Assembly: GCA_023701135.1 (NCBI GenBank)
Contig: JAMPXP010000007.1
Coordinates: 148,244 to 212,243 of the forward strand
Origin: Desulfobacula sp.
GTDB taxonomy: Bacteria > Desulfobacterota > Desulfobacteria > Desulfobacterales > Desulfobacteraceae
Length of the DNA: 64,000 nucleotides
Reading direction: 5' to 3'
The translations under genes were made by a program, and so were the position numbers. Each line of letters begins with the position of its first letter. Positions within the stretch are counted from its first letter, which is position 1. The notes beneath the pieces were generated by a model that made no database searches, was not told where the DNA came from, and worked only from the letters and a program-made list of their open reading frames with translations. Positions 54,332 through 63,174 of the stretch are shown in pieces.

Positions 54332-55678
54332 ATGAGTTTGTATACCAAGGATGAGTTTGATTGTGACATCTTTCCCCTGCGTCCCAGGATATTGTTCATC
54401 GGCTGGCCGGAGAGTTCACATACACATTCATGGATAAATCTTCTCGACCAAGAGGCTTTTAATATAAGACTGTTTTGTCTTCAGAGCCAGGAACCGCCGA
54501 AGGATTGGCCCATCAAGTCCTATGTGACTGCACCCGGGATAAATCAACAGAAGTCATCCATTCGAAAGCATGTTTTCCCCCCACCGTTAGGATCATTTTC
54601 ATACAGGACCTATCTTTTTCGACAGGCAGAAGCCAGAGGCATCATTCCAGGGTTTGGCAGAATAGGAAGGGTTTTCACACAACTCATAGATAAAATTGAG
54701 CGGGCAGCCAATCGCCGGCATCCGACTTCAATGGAGTCGGCACTTGTGCAGGTCATTGATGCGTGGCAACCGCATGTGATCCATACTTTGGGGATAGATC
54801 CGGCCTCATATTTTTTTAAACGAACACGTGATACATTTATGTCAGGCCAGTGCAAAGCCCGCTGGGTTGTTCAGGCGCGAGGTGGCCCAGATCTCGCCAT
54901 AAAAAGATTTGATCCAGTCCATGCACCTTTGATACAGGGAGTGATCCAATCGTGCGACCATTTTATTGCGGATAATATGCAAAATTATGCCATTGCGGAG
55001 GAGATGGGACTGGGCCCTGAGAATTGGCAAAATCCAGGCCTGGGTGTTGTTCCCGGACCCGGGGGGCTGGATCTTGATGAACTGGCAAAACTCTCAACAG
55101 GAAAGCCCTCTGAGCGTGAACGGGTTATTCTCTGGCCAAAGGCCTATGAAATCAATTCATCGAAGGCAATGCCTGTATTTGAAGCTATCATCAAATATTG
55201 GGAACAATTGCGGCCCTGTCGTATCGAGATGCTCTGGTATGTGCAACCGGAAATACAGATGTGGTACGAAAAATTGTTTCCTCCTGAAATTAAGAAATAT
55301 TGCCCAACCTTTGGACGGCTTTCACATCAGGAAACCTTGGAGCGAATCGGTAAGTCCCGTGTTCTTCTCGCCCCGTCTCTTTCCGACGGGATTCCAAACA
55401 CGATGATGGAGGCGATGGCGCTTGGAGCAGTTCCCATAGTTTCCCCGCTGGACACGATTGTCCCTGTCGTAAAAAATGAAGAGAACGTATTGTTCGCTAA
55501 CAATTTATATCCCGATGAGATTGGCAAGGCGCTTGTGAGGCTTATGAATGATGATAACCTTGTGGATGCAATGGCAGATAATAATAAAATACGTGTTCAA
55601 GAAATGGCAGATCGGCGTAAAATAAAAGCCCGCGTGATAGCATATTACAACCAAGTAACCCAGTTGGCGAAAATATAA
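54332..55678 (+). CDS. GT4-type glycosyltransferase, sister of the one at 48762
   Basis: A 448-residue GT-B glycosyltransferase. N-terminus RILFIGWPESSHTHSWINLLDQ near 18-39; the donor domain carries VILWPKAYEINSSKAMPV near 265-282 and SLSDGIPNTMMEAMALGAVPIVSPLDTI near 349-376. It is a paralogue of the gene at 48762, separated from it by the bifunctional transferase and a methyltransferase. The pair may add the same sugar in different linkages or act on different acceptors. Confidence 0.82.
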   Translation: MSLYTKDEFDCDIFPLRPRILFIGWPESSHTHSWINLLDQEAFNIRLFCLQSQEPPKDWPIKSYVTAPGINQQKSSIRKHVFPPPLGSFSYRTYLFRQAEARGIIPGFGRIGRVFTQLIDKIERAANRRHPTSMESALVQVIDAWQPHVIHTLGIDPASYFFKRTRDTFMSGQCKARWVVQARGGPDLAIKRFDPVHAPLIQGVIQSCDHFIADNMQNYAIAEEMGLGPENWQNPGLGVVPGPGGLDLDELAKLSTGKPSERERVILWPKAYEINSSKAMPVFEAIIKYWEQLRPCRIEMLWYVQPEIQMWYEKLFPPEIKKYCPTFGRLSHQETLERIGKSRVLLAPSLSDGIPNTMMEAMALGAVPIVSPLDTIVPVVKNEENVLFANNLYPDEIGKALVRLMNDDNLVDAMADNNKIRVQEMADRRKIKARVIAYYNQVTQLAKI

Positions 55679-55765
55679 AAAATCAACATATTCCGGATAG
55701 CCAGCCCTACAGGTATGAAGTATAAACAGGTCTCATTTTAAACTCTATATAAAAGCAAAATTTTT

Positions 55766-57346
55766 ATGATGATTAATTTTCCAATACCCAAGTATAATAT
55801 TCGTGTGCCTAAGTTGAGATTGCCCTGGTATATACCATTTGTATTGATAGGGTTAACATCCGCATATTTTCATCTTATCTCCCTAATGTCTCTCCCGCTG
55901 CAGCCGCACCCGGACTCTATCCCCCATTTGGAAGGCGCGGTAACCTTTGCTAAGAGTTTCAGCCTTGAGGGAGTCGGATCTGCGAGAATGCCGGGGTTAG
56001 CGCTAATATACGGATCATTTTTTTGGCTTTTCGGGGCTCATGCAGCTTGGCCGTTACAGTTTTTCTTGCATCTTATTGCCTGGTGTAGCGTACTTCTTGT
56101 TTATGGTATTTGCTGGGAACTGACGCAAAAGCACCTATTTGCCTTTTTTTGCGGGATGTTGGCTGCCATATGGCCTGAATTTATCTATTTTAGTAATGTC
56201 CTATTGACGGAGATGCCCAGCGGTTTTTTTTGTCTTCTTGCATTATATTCAGCATTGCATTTCATGAGAAGCCGGAGAATAATTTATTTATACATTACTT
56301 TATTATCTGCATCCTATGCAGTTTTAATACGCTCAGAGTATTTATTAAATTTATTATGCATAAGCTTTTTTATTCTCACATGGCTTCTATGGGAAAAGAG
56401 CCAAACTTCCTCTTTTTCAAGTCAGTTTATAAAAATCAAGCACCATCTGGTCATGGCGATCTTTCTTGCCTTAATTCCTTTGGTTGCATGGTCCTGCCGC
56501 AATTATCAGTCTTATAACTATTTTGGATTAACAAGTTATTCTGGAGATGTATTATATGATGGGTTTGTAATAGCCGGAAAATTGTTTGGAATTCCCGTCT
56601 TGGACGAAGGCAGTCCCGCCATCAAATCCCTGAAAGAGGCATACGAAAAGGACAAACGGGTGACTATCGAAAAAGGACAGCCGTGGCCGGAGGGGCGCGA
56701 GTTTGGCGTCAATGCCTACAACGATGGGACATCGCTGTCCAAATTTTCAAATGGGCCATGGGAAAAGACGGTTTCTCCAATATTTAAACGCGCTGCCTTA
56801 GATTCAATTAAGGCACATCCTTATGAGTCATTATGTTTGATAACAAAGAAAATTTTAGTCGGCTTGAAAGACCCTTATTGGACTCTAGGATGGTTGCCCA
56901 ACACAGGACCAATGCCGGGAGAATCAGACCGTTCATTTTCTGGATGGGTGGAAACATATAGTCATATATTTCAGGCAAAACCAGGAGTTGGTGATTATCT
57001 GACTTTTCAATACCGTCCATCAGTGGATTTTATCAAAAAACAGCGCGAAATTAATTCAATTTATATCAGCCATACCCGAAGTATTTATTTTTCCGGATGG
57101 CGTTATTTAGCATTGATAGGGTTCATTTTGTGCTTATTTTGCAGGCCGTTTTTATCATGGACTCTATTTTTGGTTGTGACTTTCAATATGGTCCTATTAC
57201 CTTTTATATTGTGTTATCCGTTGGGTCGATTTGCTGTTCCGGGAGGTTTTTTATTGATGGTGTTATTCTCTTCAGTCCTTTGGCAAATTGTTCATTATTT
57301 GGGCAGAAATTTTTCCCGTTTATTCTCAGCTTTGTCAACTACCTGA
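55766..57346 (+). CDS. GT-C-type membrane glycosyltransferase (ArnT/PMT-like)
   Basis: A 526-residue polytopic inner-membrane protein with about ten hydrophobic segments. The first outer loop holds QPHPDSIPHLEGAVTFAKS (about 49-67), with the acidic residue expected of GT-C enzymes, and the following helices and RSEYLLNL segment resemble the ArnT/dolichyl-phosphate-mannose transferase (PMT_2) group. A soluble segment near 280-420 interrupts the last helices. It would move a sugar from a polyprenyl-phosphate carrier on the periplasmic side. A methionine two residues on (55769) is an equal start option. Confidence 0.72.
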   Translation: MMINFPIPKYNIRVPKLRLPWYIPFVLIGLTSAYFHLISLMSLPLQPHPDSIPHLEGAVTFAKSFSLEGVGSARMPGLALIYGSFFWLFGAHAAWPLQFFLHLIAWCSVLLVYGICWELTQKHLFAFFCGMLAAIWPEFIYFSNVLLTEMPSGFFCLLALYSALHFMRSRRIIYLYITLLSASYAVLIRSEYLLNLLCISFFILTWLLWEKSQTSSFSSQFIKIKHHLVMAIFLALIPLVAWSCRNYQSYNYFGLTSYSGDVLYDGFVIAGKLFGIPVLDEGSPAIKSLKEAYEKDKRVTIEKGQPWPEGREFGVNAYNDGTSLSKFSNGPWEKTVSPIFKRAALDSIKAHPYESLCLITKKILVGLKDPYWTLGWLPNTGPMPGESDRSFSGWVETYSHIFQAKPGVGDYLTFQYRPSVDFIKKQREINSIYISHTRSIYFSGWRYLALIGFILCLFCRPFLSWTLFLVVTFNMVLLPFILCYPLGRFAVPGGFLLMVLFSSVLWQIVHYLGRNFSRLFSALSTT

Positions 57347-57427
57347 ATTAAATGTATTCGCGAAATCGGCACTGTAACAGATGGATTATGAAAAATATGG
57401 AAATGTATAAAAAGGGAAAAGCGTAAT

Positions 57428-58855
57428 ATGAAAATACTTCTTATTCAGCCACCGAATAAATTTCTCGAACAGTCTTATGGGATAAAGAAGAAGGTCAAAT
57501 TTGGGCATCTGCCGCCGCTTGGAATAGGAATACTTGCCTCATACCTTGAAATGGACAATCACGAGGTGCACCTTTTAGATGCTTCCGCGCTACAACTGAG
57601 CATGGATGAAACCCTTGAAAGAATACATTGCTTGCAGCCGAATGTCATTGGCCATTCAACATTAACGAATTATGCAGATTCAGTAAAAATCCTATCAAAT
57701 CGAATTAAAGCTGAAATGCCTTCAGTGGTCAATGTATTAGGTGGTCCCCACGCTACCTATTTTTATGATCAGATATTAGACGAAATGCCTGGGATAGACC
57801 ATATAATCTATGGTGAGGCAGATTTGGTGATTCGTGATTATGCAAGATATTTGTACGAACCCGATAAGCTGTTCCAAATTCCGGGTTTGGTTTACCGTCG
57901 GGAAGGGAAAGTCATTGTAAACCCACCAGCCCCCATGATAGAGACTCTTGATGAAGTACCAATGCCGGCTTTTCATCTTTATGAGATGTCTTTATATCGG
58001 CCCCTTCCGTTCCAATATCAACGACTGCCGGTGTTTTCCATGATTACATCCCGCGGATGCTGGTGGAGAAAGTGTAAATTCTGTTTTCAGGCAGGCCGCA
58101 AGGCCGTTCATTTCCGCCGTCAGTCGCCGAAACGAGTGGTGGAGGAGATCAGTATATTATATCACCAATATGGTATCCGCGAGATTTCCTTCTGGGATGA
58201 TACATTTATCCAACAAACGACATGGTTGACCCAATTCAATGCTTTACTGAAGGAAAAGAAGATTGATATTACCTTTTCGGCCTCAGGAAGAGTTAATGCC
58301 ATGACAGAGGAGGTTCTGCAAACCATTCAACAGGCAGGATGCTGGTCCATGTTTCTTGGTATAGAGTCAGGAAATCAAGATTTACTTGACATGATTGATA
58401 AAGGGATAACACTGGAACAGGCAAGGAATGTTGTGAAGATAGCCAATCGACTTGGGATAGAAACTCGGGCTGCTTTTATGCTTGGTCTCCCGGGTGAGGA
58501 CCCTGAGAAGGCTGGACAGACCATAGCATTTGCTATTGAATTAGATCCTACCTATGCGATTTTTTATGCTACCCATCCCCGAGTTGGAACACAATTGTAT
58601 GATATTGCCATAAATGCCGGCACGTTCTTAGATAAAAATTTTCATGGAATGTCTAAGGTTACCTATGTTCCTGAAGGTTATAAGGATGCCATGCAACTGG
58701 AACAAACGATCCAATCCGCATACCGAAAATTTTATTTAAGACCGCATATGATGCTGAAGTATTTACGAAAAGTTCGGAGCCTTGAATCCTTGAAAGAAGC
58801 AATCAATGGTTTTTTCCTCTATTTAGGGCTGTCCCGTAATACCCGCAAGTATTGA
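57428..58855 (+). CDS. B12-binding-domain radical SAM protein with CX4CX2C motif
   Basis: A 475-residue class B-like radical SAM enzyme. The N-terminal cobalamin-type domain (about 1-140) includes LPPLGIGILASYLE, VHLLDASAL and VNVLGGPHATYF, then IIYGEADLVIRDYA. The cluster motif is CWWRKCKFC (Cys211, Cys216, Cys219), with four rather than three residues between the first two cysteines. The core shows FWDDTFIQQ, SASGRVNAMTEEVL, FLGIESGNQDLL and AFMLGLPGEDPEKA. Substrate unknown. Ends at 58855, 63 bases before the next methyltransferase. Confidence 0.82.
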   Translation: MKILLIQPPNKFLEQSYGIKKKVKFGHLPPLGIGILASYLEMDNHEVHLLDASALQLSMDETLERIHCLQPNVIGHSTLTNYADSVKILSNRIKAEMPSVVNVLGGPHATYFYDQILDEMPGIDHIIYGEADLVIRDYARYLYEPDKLFQIPGLVYRREGKVIVNPPAPMIETLDEVPMPAFHLYEMSLYRPLPFQYQRLPVFSMITSRGCWWRKCKFCFQAGRKAVHFRRQSPKRVVEEISILYHQYGIREISFWDDTFIQQTTWLTQFNALLKEKKIDITFSASGRVNAMTEEVLQTIQQAGCWSMFLGIESGNQDLLDMIDKGITLEQARNVVKIANRLGIETRAAFMLGLPGEDPEKAGQTIAFAIELDPTYAIFYATHPRVGTQLYDIAINAGTFLDKNFHGMSKVTYVPEGYKDAMQLEQTIQSAYRKFYLRPHMMLKYLRKVRSLESLKEAINGFFLYLGLSRNTRKY

Positions 58856-58918
58856 AAATCATAACGAGAACCATGCTCCCTTAAACAGAAAGATTCTGCA
58901 ATAAAATTGAGGAAAAAT

Positions 58919-59716
58919 ATGAATGACTCAAAAGTGGTGCAACAAGTACAACAAACCGAATGGCATTGGCAATGGTCACACCATCAGTCCGAGACAGAAT
59001 TCTTGTTTTTTGACTGGATTGCACCACGGACATTAGACGACTTTAATGGTAAACGGGTCTTTGATGCGGGATGTGGAGGAGGACACCATGTCCGGATTGT
59101 AGCGCCCGTTGCCCGGCATGTAACCGGCATAGACTTAAATGCAGCATCAGTCGCAAGCCGGCGACTGGCGGGATTTCCGAATGTTCAAATTCTGGAAGGC
59201 GATATTGCGAGGCATCAGGCCGAAGAAGCCTTTGATGTTGTCTACTGTATCGGTGTTATCCAGCATACGGATAATCCGGATAAAACTTTTAATAATTTAA
59301 AAAAGTTATGCAAAAGAGGGGGGCTGCTGATTGTGTGGTGTTATTCGCTGGAGGGGAATGAGCTGGTCTGGAGGATTGTTGAACCACTACGGAAAATGTT
59401 TTTGCGACACATGGGCCGGAAAACTGTTGAGATCATTTCCTATCTGATCACCGTCGGATTGTATTTTCCAATTTATACACTTTATTTGTTACCATTGCCA
59501 AGATTGCCGTTTTATGAATATTTTCAAAATTTCCGAAGACTGAGTTTGTATCGGAATATGCTGAATGTGTTTGATAAATTGAATGCACCCCAAACCGAAT
59601 TCATATCCCGTGCTCGGATTGAAAAGTGGTTTAATGAAAAAGACTTTAAGGAAATTTCGATTACGGCATATAAAGGCGTCAGTTGGCGGGCTAGTGGAAT
59701 TGTTCGTGATGTCTAA
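58919..59716 (+). CDS. Class I SAM-dependent methyltransferase
   Basis: A 265-residue methyltransferase. Motif I is VFDAGCGGGHHV at about 45-56, followed by GIDLNAASV and DVVYCIGVIQHTDNP near 106-120. A hydrophobic stretch near 175-200 may touch the membrane. ATG 58919 is chosen because TTGAGGA lies seven bases upstream; the TTG at 58907 is that ribosome site itself. Its stop overlaps the start of the next methyltransferase by eight bases. Acceptor unknown. Confidence 0.8.
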   Translation: MNDSKVVQQVQQTEWHWQWSHHQSETEFLFFDWIAPRTLDDFNGKRVFDAGCGGGHHVRIVAPVARHVTGIDLNAASVASRRLAGFPNVQILEGDIARHQAEEAFDVVYCIGVIQHTDNPDKTFNNLKKLCKRGGLLIVWCYSLEGNELVWRIVEPLRKMFLRHMGRKTVEIISYLITVGLYFPIYTLYLLPLPRLPFYEYFQNFRRLSLYRNMLNVFDKLNAPQTEFISRARIEKWFNEKDFKEISITAYKGVSWRASGIVRDV

Positions 59717-60458
59717 AATTTTCATCCCGAAACGCGCTTCCGGTTCATCTACTATGTCGCCGGCTTTGCCCGGGGCGAAAAACTATTTCCAATGGATTGT
59801 CTCAGAGATTGAACCCTACCTGGGAACGCATATTTTGGACATTGGAAGTGGCTATGGTATTCACCTTGAATATATTTTGCCGCAACACCCCCATATCACA
59901 GCAACGGATCTTTCCTTTGAGAGTGTTCAAGCTCTGCGACAAAAGTTTTATGCCTGTTCTGCCTTTGAAGCCAGGCAGATTGATTTTGAAAAAGCATCCG
60001 ATTGTGAGTCTTTATTAACCCATCGCTTTGATACGATTATCTGCTTTAATGTGTTGGAACATTTGCAGGATGATATTGCTGCTTTGAGGCAAATGCATGA
60101 AATTTTACAACAACAAAGAGGGATTGTTTTATTGATGGTGCCTGCGCATCAATGGCTATATGGCTCTATGGATAGACAAGCAGGGCACTTCCGTCGTTAT
60201 ACAACTACATCGTTAGGCAGCAAATTACAGAAGGTAGGCTTTGAAATTTTATATCTGCGCTACTTCAATGCTTTTGGTGTTCTTCCATGGTTTATCAACA
60301 ATCGCATATTTAATAAAGAACTGGACGGAAGTGGAGTAGACTTACAAATTAAAATTTTCGATACTTATATCGTCCCTGTAATAAGGCGATTGGAAAGCAG
60401 AATGAAATTACCAATTGGGCAATCAATCATAAGCGTTGCGAGGGTGTATCATGATTAG
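59709..60458 (+). CDS. Class I SAM-dependent methyltransferase
   Basis: A 249-residue methyltransferase with motif I ILDIGSGYGIHLEYI near 38-52, ATDLSFESV near 62-70, DTIICFNVLEHLQDD near 109-123 and LLMVPAHQWLYGSMD (about 143-157). ATG 59709 was chosen over a much earlier in-frame start at 59583, which would overlap the previous gene heavily; at 59709 it overlaps its stop by eight bases. It ends sharing eight bases with the GT2 gene, so three genes here are translationally coupled. Confidence 0.8.
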   Translation: MSKIFIPKRASGSSTMSPALPGAKNYFQWIVSEIEPYLGTHILDIGSGYGIHLEYILPQHPHITATDLSFESVQALRQKFYACSAFEARQIDFEKASDCESLLTHRFDTIICFNVLEHLQDDIAALRQMHEILQQQRGIVLLMVPAHQWLYGSMDRQAGHFRRYTTTSLGSKLQKVGFEILYLRYFNAFGVLPWFINNRIFNKELDGSGVDLQIKIFDTYIVPVIRRLESRMKLPIGQSIISVARVYHD

Positions 60459-61314
60459 TGTTATCGTGCCGGCATATAACGAAGAGAATGCCATAGGGGA
60501 CACGATTAAAAATTTGTTCTTAATTATGAATCAGTCTGAGTTTCAACCATTTGAGGTCATTGTAGTTGATGACGGTTCAACAGATAATACATTAAAAGAG
60601 GCTGAAATGGCTGGTGCCTATGTCATAAGGCATCCGCACAATATAGGTTATGGCCGATCTCTCAAGGATGGTATAAATAAAGCAGCATATGATACAATTG
60701 CCATCAGTGATGCTGATGGCACATACCCCATTAATGAAATTCCAAATATTGTCCATCAGTATCAGAAAGGTTTTGACATGGTGGTCGGAGCGCGCCAAGG
60801 AAGACACTATGATGGTTCATTGATTAAAGCAGTATTCAGGATTATTCTACAGGCACTTGTACAGTTCACTTCAGGGAGAAAGATACCCGATATCAATTCT
60901 GGATTGAGAGTGTTTTCAAAGGGAACTATTCTTCCTTATTTCCCCAGGCTTTGTGACACATTTAGTTTTACAACCTCTCTCACCCTTGCCTATATGATGA
61001 CCGGGAAATTTGTTTTTTACGTTCCAATCGATTATCATAAAAGAGTCGGCACAACAAAAGTCAGATTATTCCGTGACTCGCTTCGGACCATGCAATTCAT
61101 TGTCGAAGCCATCGTTTTTTATAATCCGATGAAAATATTCATACTTTTTTCCGGCGTATTAATCTTGTTTTCAATTTTTGGTGTATTAATTACGGTCTAT
61201 TTCAAGATATTGGCAGGATATATTCTTGGTATTGGCGCCTTTTTATTGGCGATTCTAATGTTTGGCATTGGGCTCTTGGCAGTTCTTTTAAAGCAAATTA
61301 TGCATGGAAAATAA
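60451..61314 (+). CDS. GT2-family glycosyltransferase with two membrane helices (DPM1-like)
   Basis: A 287-residue inverting GT-A enzyme. SVIVPAYNEENAIG (about 3-16), the nucleotide-binding VDDGSTDNT near 36-44, ISDADGTYP near 87-95 (the DxD-type metal site) and RQGRHYDGS near 114-122 fit polyprenyl-phosphate sugar synthases. Two C-terminal hydrophobic helices (about 225-285) anchor it. Such an enzyme would charge undecaprenyl phosphate with a sugar for the GT-C transferases of this locus. ATG 60451 was preferred over TTG 60436. Confidence 0.82.
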   Translation: MISVIVPAYNEENAIGDTIKNLFLIMNQSEFQPFEVIVVDDGSTDNTLKEAEMAGAYVIRHPHNIGYGRSLKDGINKAAYDTIAISDADGTYPINEIPNIVHQYQKGFDMVVGARQGRHYDGSLIKAVFRIILQALVQFTSGRKIPDINSGLRVFSKGTILPYFPRLCDTFSFTTSLTLAYMMTGKFVFYVPIDYHKRVGTTKVRLFRDSLRTMQFIVEAIVFYNPMKIFILFSGVLILFSIFGVLITVYFKILAGYILGIGAFLLAILMFGIGLLAVLLKQIMHGK

Positions 61315-61317
61315 TTT

Positions 61318-63114
61318 ATGTGTGGGATAGCGGGCAAGGTAGCTTTACACCATAGGCCGGATGTCCAGTCTGTTCAGCGGATAACTCGCAGTCTCTCCCA
61401 TCGAGGCCCGGATGCTGAAGGCATTATGGCTTTAGATAATCATGTTGTGTTCGGGCATCGCCGGTTATCCATCATCGATCTGAGTACGAGCGCTAATCAG
61501 CCCATGCAGGACGATTCAAAACGTTATACGATTACCTATAATGGCGAAGTCTATAATTATCTTGAATTGAGAAAAGTATTATTGGACGAAGGCGTTCATT
61601 TTAGAACTCAATCTGATACCGAAGTTGTTTTATATGCATATGCTCGTTGGGGGGTGAAGTGTTTTGAAAAATTTAATGGCATGTTTGCTTTGGCGATTTG
61701 GGATAGTCGGGAAAATATTTTGATTTTAGCACGGGATAGATTCGGGAAAAAGCCTATTTTTTATACTTTATTGAATGACGAAATTACCTTTGCATCTGAA
61801 TTGACTGCTCTTTTGGAGGATACAACCATCAAGAAAAAGGTTTCCCTTTCAATTCCAGGACTGAATCATTATCTTGCTTTAGGGTATATTCTGTCACCAT
61901 TGACTATTTACAGTGAAATCAATAAACTTGAGTCGGCTACTTATATTTCCTTTCAGGATGATAAAATTCAAAAGCACAAATATTGGGATTATAGGGCTTG
62001 TTTTGATAACCAAACGAAGCAAACCGAAGAAGATGTCGCTCATCAGCTGGATGCACTCCTGGAACAGGCGGTCAAATATCGGTTGATAAGCGATGTGCCG
62101 GTTGGTGCTTTTCTGAGTGGGGGTCTTGATTCCAGTGGAATTACAGCTTATGCCAAACGGCATATCCCTTATGACTTGCATACTTTTTGTGTAGGGTTTT
62201 CGGAGGCAAGCTATAATGAATCTGCGGACGCAAGCATTATTGCTGACTACCTTTGTACAATCCATCATGAACTCGTTCCAGATTTAAAGCGGAATAAAGA
62301 AACAATCGTTACAACAATTGATTGTTATGACGAACCCTTCTCGGATACATCATTGATTCCGATGGTTTTGGTGTCAAAATTTGCAAGCCAATTTGTCAAA
62401 GTTGTATTATCCGGAGATGGGGCTGATGAAATATTTGGTGGATATCTCACCTATCAGGCCGATTTGCTGAAAAAAAGGTTTCAGTTTCTCCCTCCTTCTG
62501 TTCATAGATTGGCATCTATGATACTCAGGAAAACAGCATTTGAAACTCAAAAAAAGACCTCATTGGGGTTTAAGCTCAAACAGTTCGCCAAGGGTTTGAC
62601 AAAAAGTCCACAATATGCCCACTATGTCTGGCGGGAATTGCATGACGAAAACGAGAGAATTGCGCTTATTGGAAATGAGCACTGTGAAGAGATTAAGCTC
62701 TCTCATCCTTTTCTCACCTTTTTACAATATTATGAAGGTGCCGGCGAGCTGGAGCCGATGAACCAGCACCTCTATGTTGATGCTAATACATGGCTGACAG
62801 ATGACATATTAGTGAAGCTTGACCGGGCTACAATGGCATTTGGCTTAGAAGCCCGGACACCTTTTCTTGATGTAAATGTTGCTGCGTATGCTGCTTCAAT
62901 CCCTCCTGCCATGAAGATTGGGAAACAAAAGGGTAAGATTATTTTGAAAAAAGTTTTGAGTAAGTATTTACCTGCTTCAACAATTGGGAAAAAAAAATCA
63001 GGTTTCAATGCACCTGTAAATGCATGGTTCAATAATTATTCGGATAATGAGTTCCGGTATTTTAACAAGTATGTATGGAATCAAAAATGGCGCGTATTGA
63101 AAAATATCGTATAA
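61318..63114 (+). CDS. asnB: AsnB-type glutamine amidotransferase (third of three)
   Basis: A 598-residue two-domain amidotransferase starting three bases after the GT2 stop. Catalytic Cys2 is in MCGIAGKVA; SHRGPDAEG and YNGEVYNYL follow. The synthetase PP-loop SGGLDSSG is near residues 267-274, and SGDGADEIFGGY near 365-376. Like the other two copies, it probably amidates a sugar acid of the glycan instead of making free asparagine. All three retain both active sites. Confidence 0.9.
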   Translation: MCGIAGKVALHHRPDVQSVQRITRSLSHRGPDAEGIMALDNHVVFGHRRLSIIDLSTSANQPMQDDSKRYTITYNGEVYNYLELRKVLLDEGVHFRTQSDTEVVLYAYARWGVKCFEKFNGMFALAIWDSRENILILARDRFGKKPIFYTLLNDEITFASELTALLEDTTIKKKVSLSIPGLNHYLALGYILSPLTIYSEINKLESATYISFQDDKIQKHKYWDYRACFDNQTKQTEEDVAHQLDALLEQAVKYRLISDVPVGAFLSGGLDSSGITAYAKRHIPYDLHTFCVGFSEASYNESADASIIADYLCTIHHELVPDLKRNKETIVTTIDCYDEPFSDTSLIPMVLVSKFASQFVKVVLSGDGADEIFGGYLTYQADLLKKRFQFLPPSVHRLASMILRKTAFETQKKTSLGFKLKQFAKGLTKSPQYAHYVWRELHDENERIALIGNEHCEEIKLSHPFLTFLQYYEGAGELEPMNQHLYVDANTWLTDDILVKLDRATMAFGLEARTPFLDVNVAAYAASIPPAMKIGKQKGKIILKKVLSKYLPASTIGKKKSGFNAPVNAWFNNYSDNEFRYFNKYVWNQKWRVLKNIV

Positions 63115-63174
63115 TATCATTATTGACCCAAAATTGGGATAGATGCGCAAAGATTTTTGATTATGAGGTTGGAG

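Noticed and set aside
59583..59708. Upstream extension of the methyltransferase at 59709
   Set aside because: It would overlap the previous gene by more than 130 bases and adds residues unlike the family; the eight-base overlap start is better.
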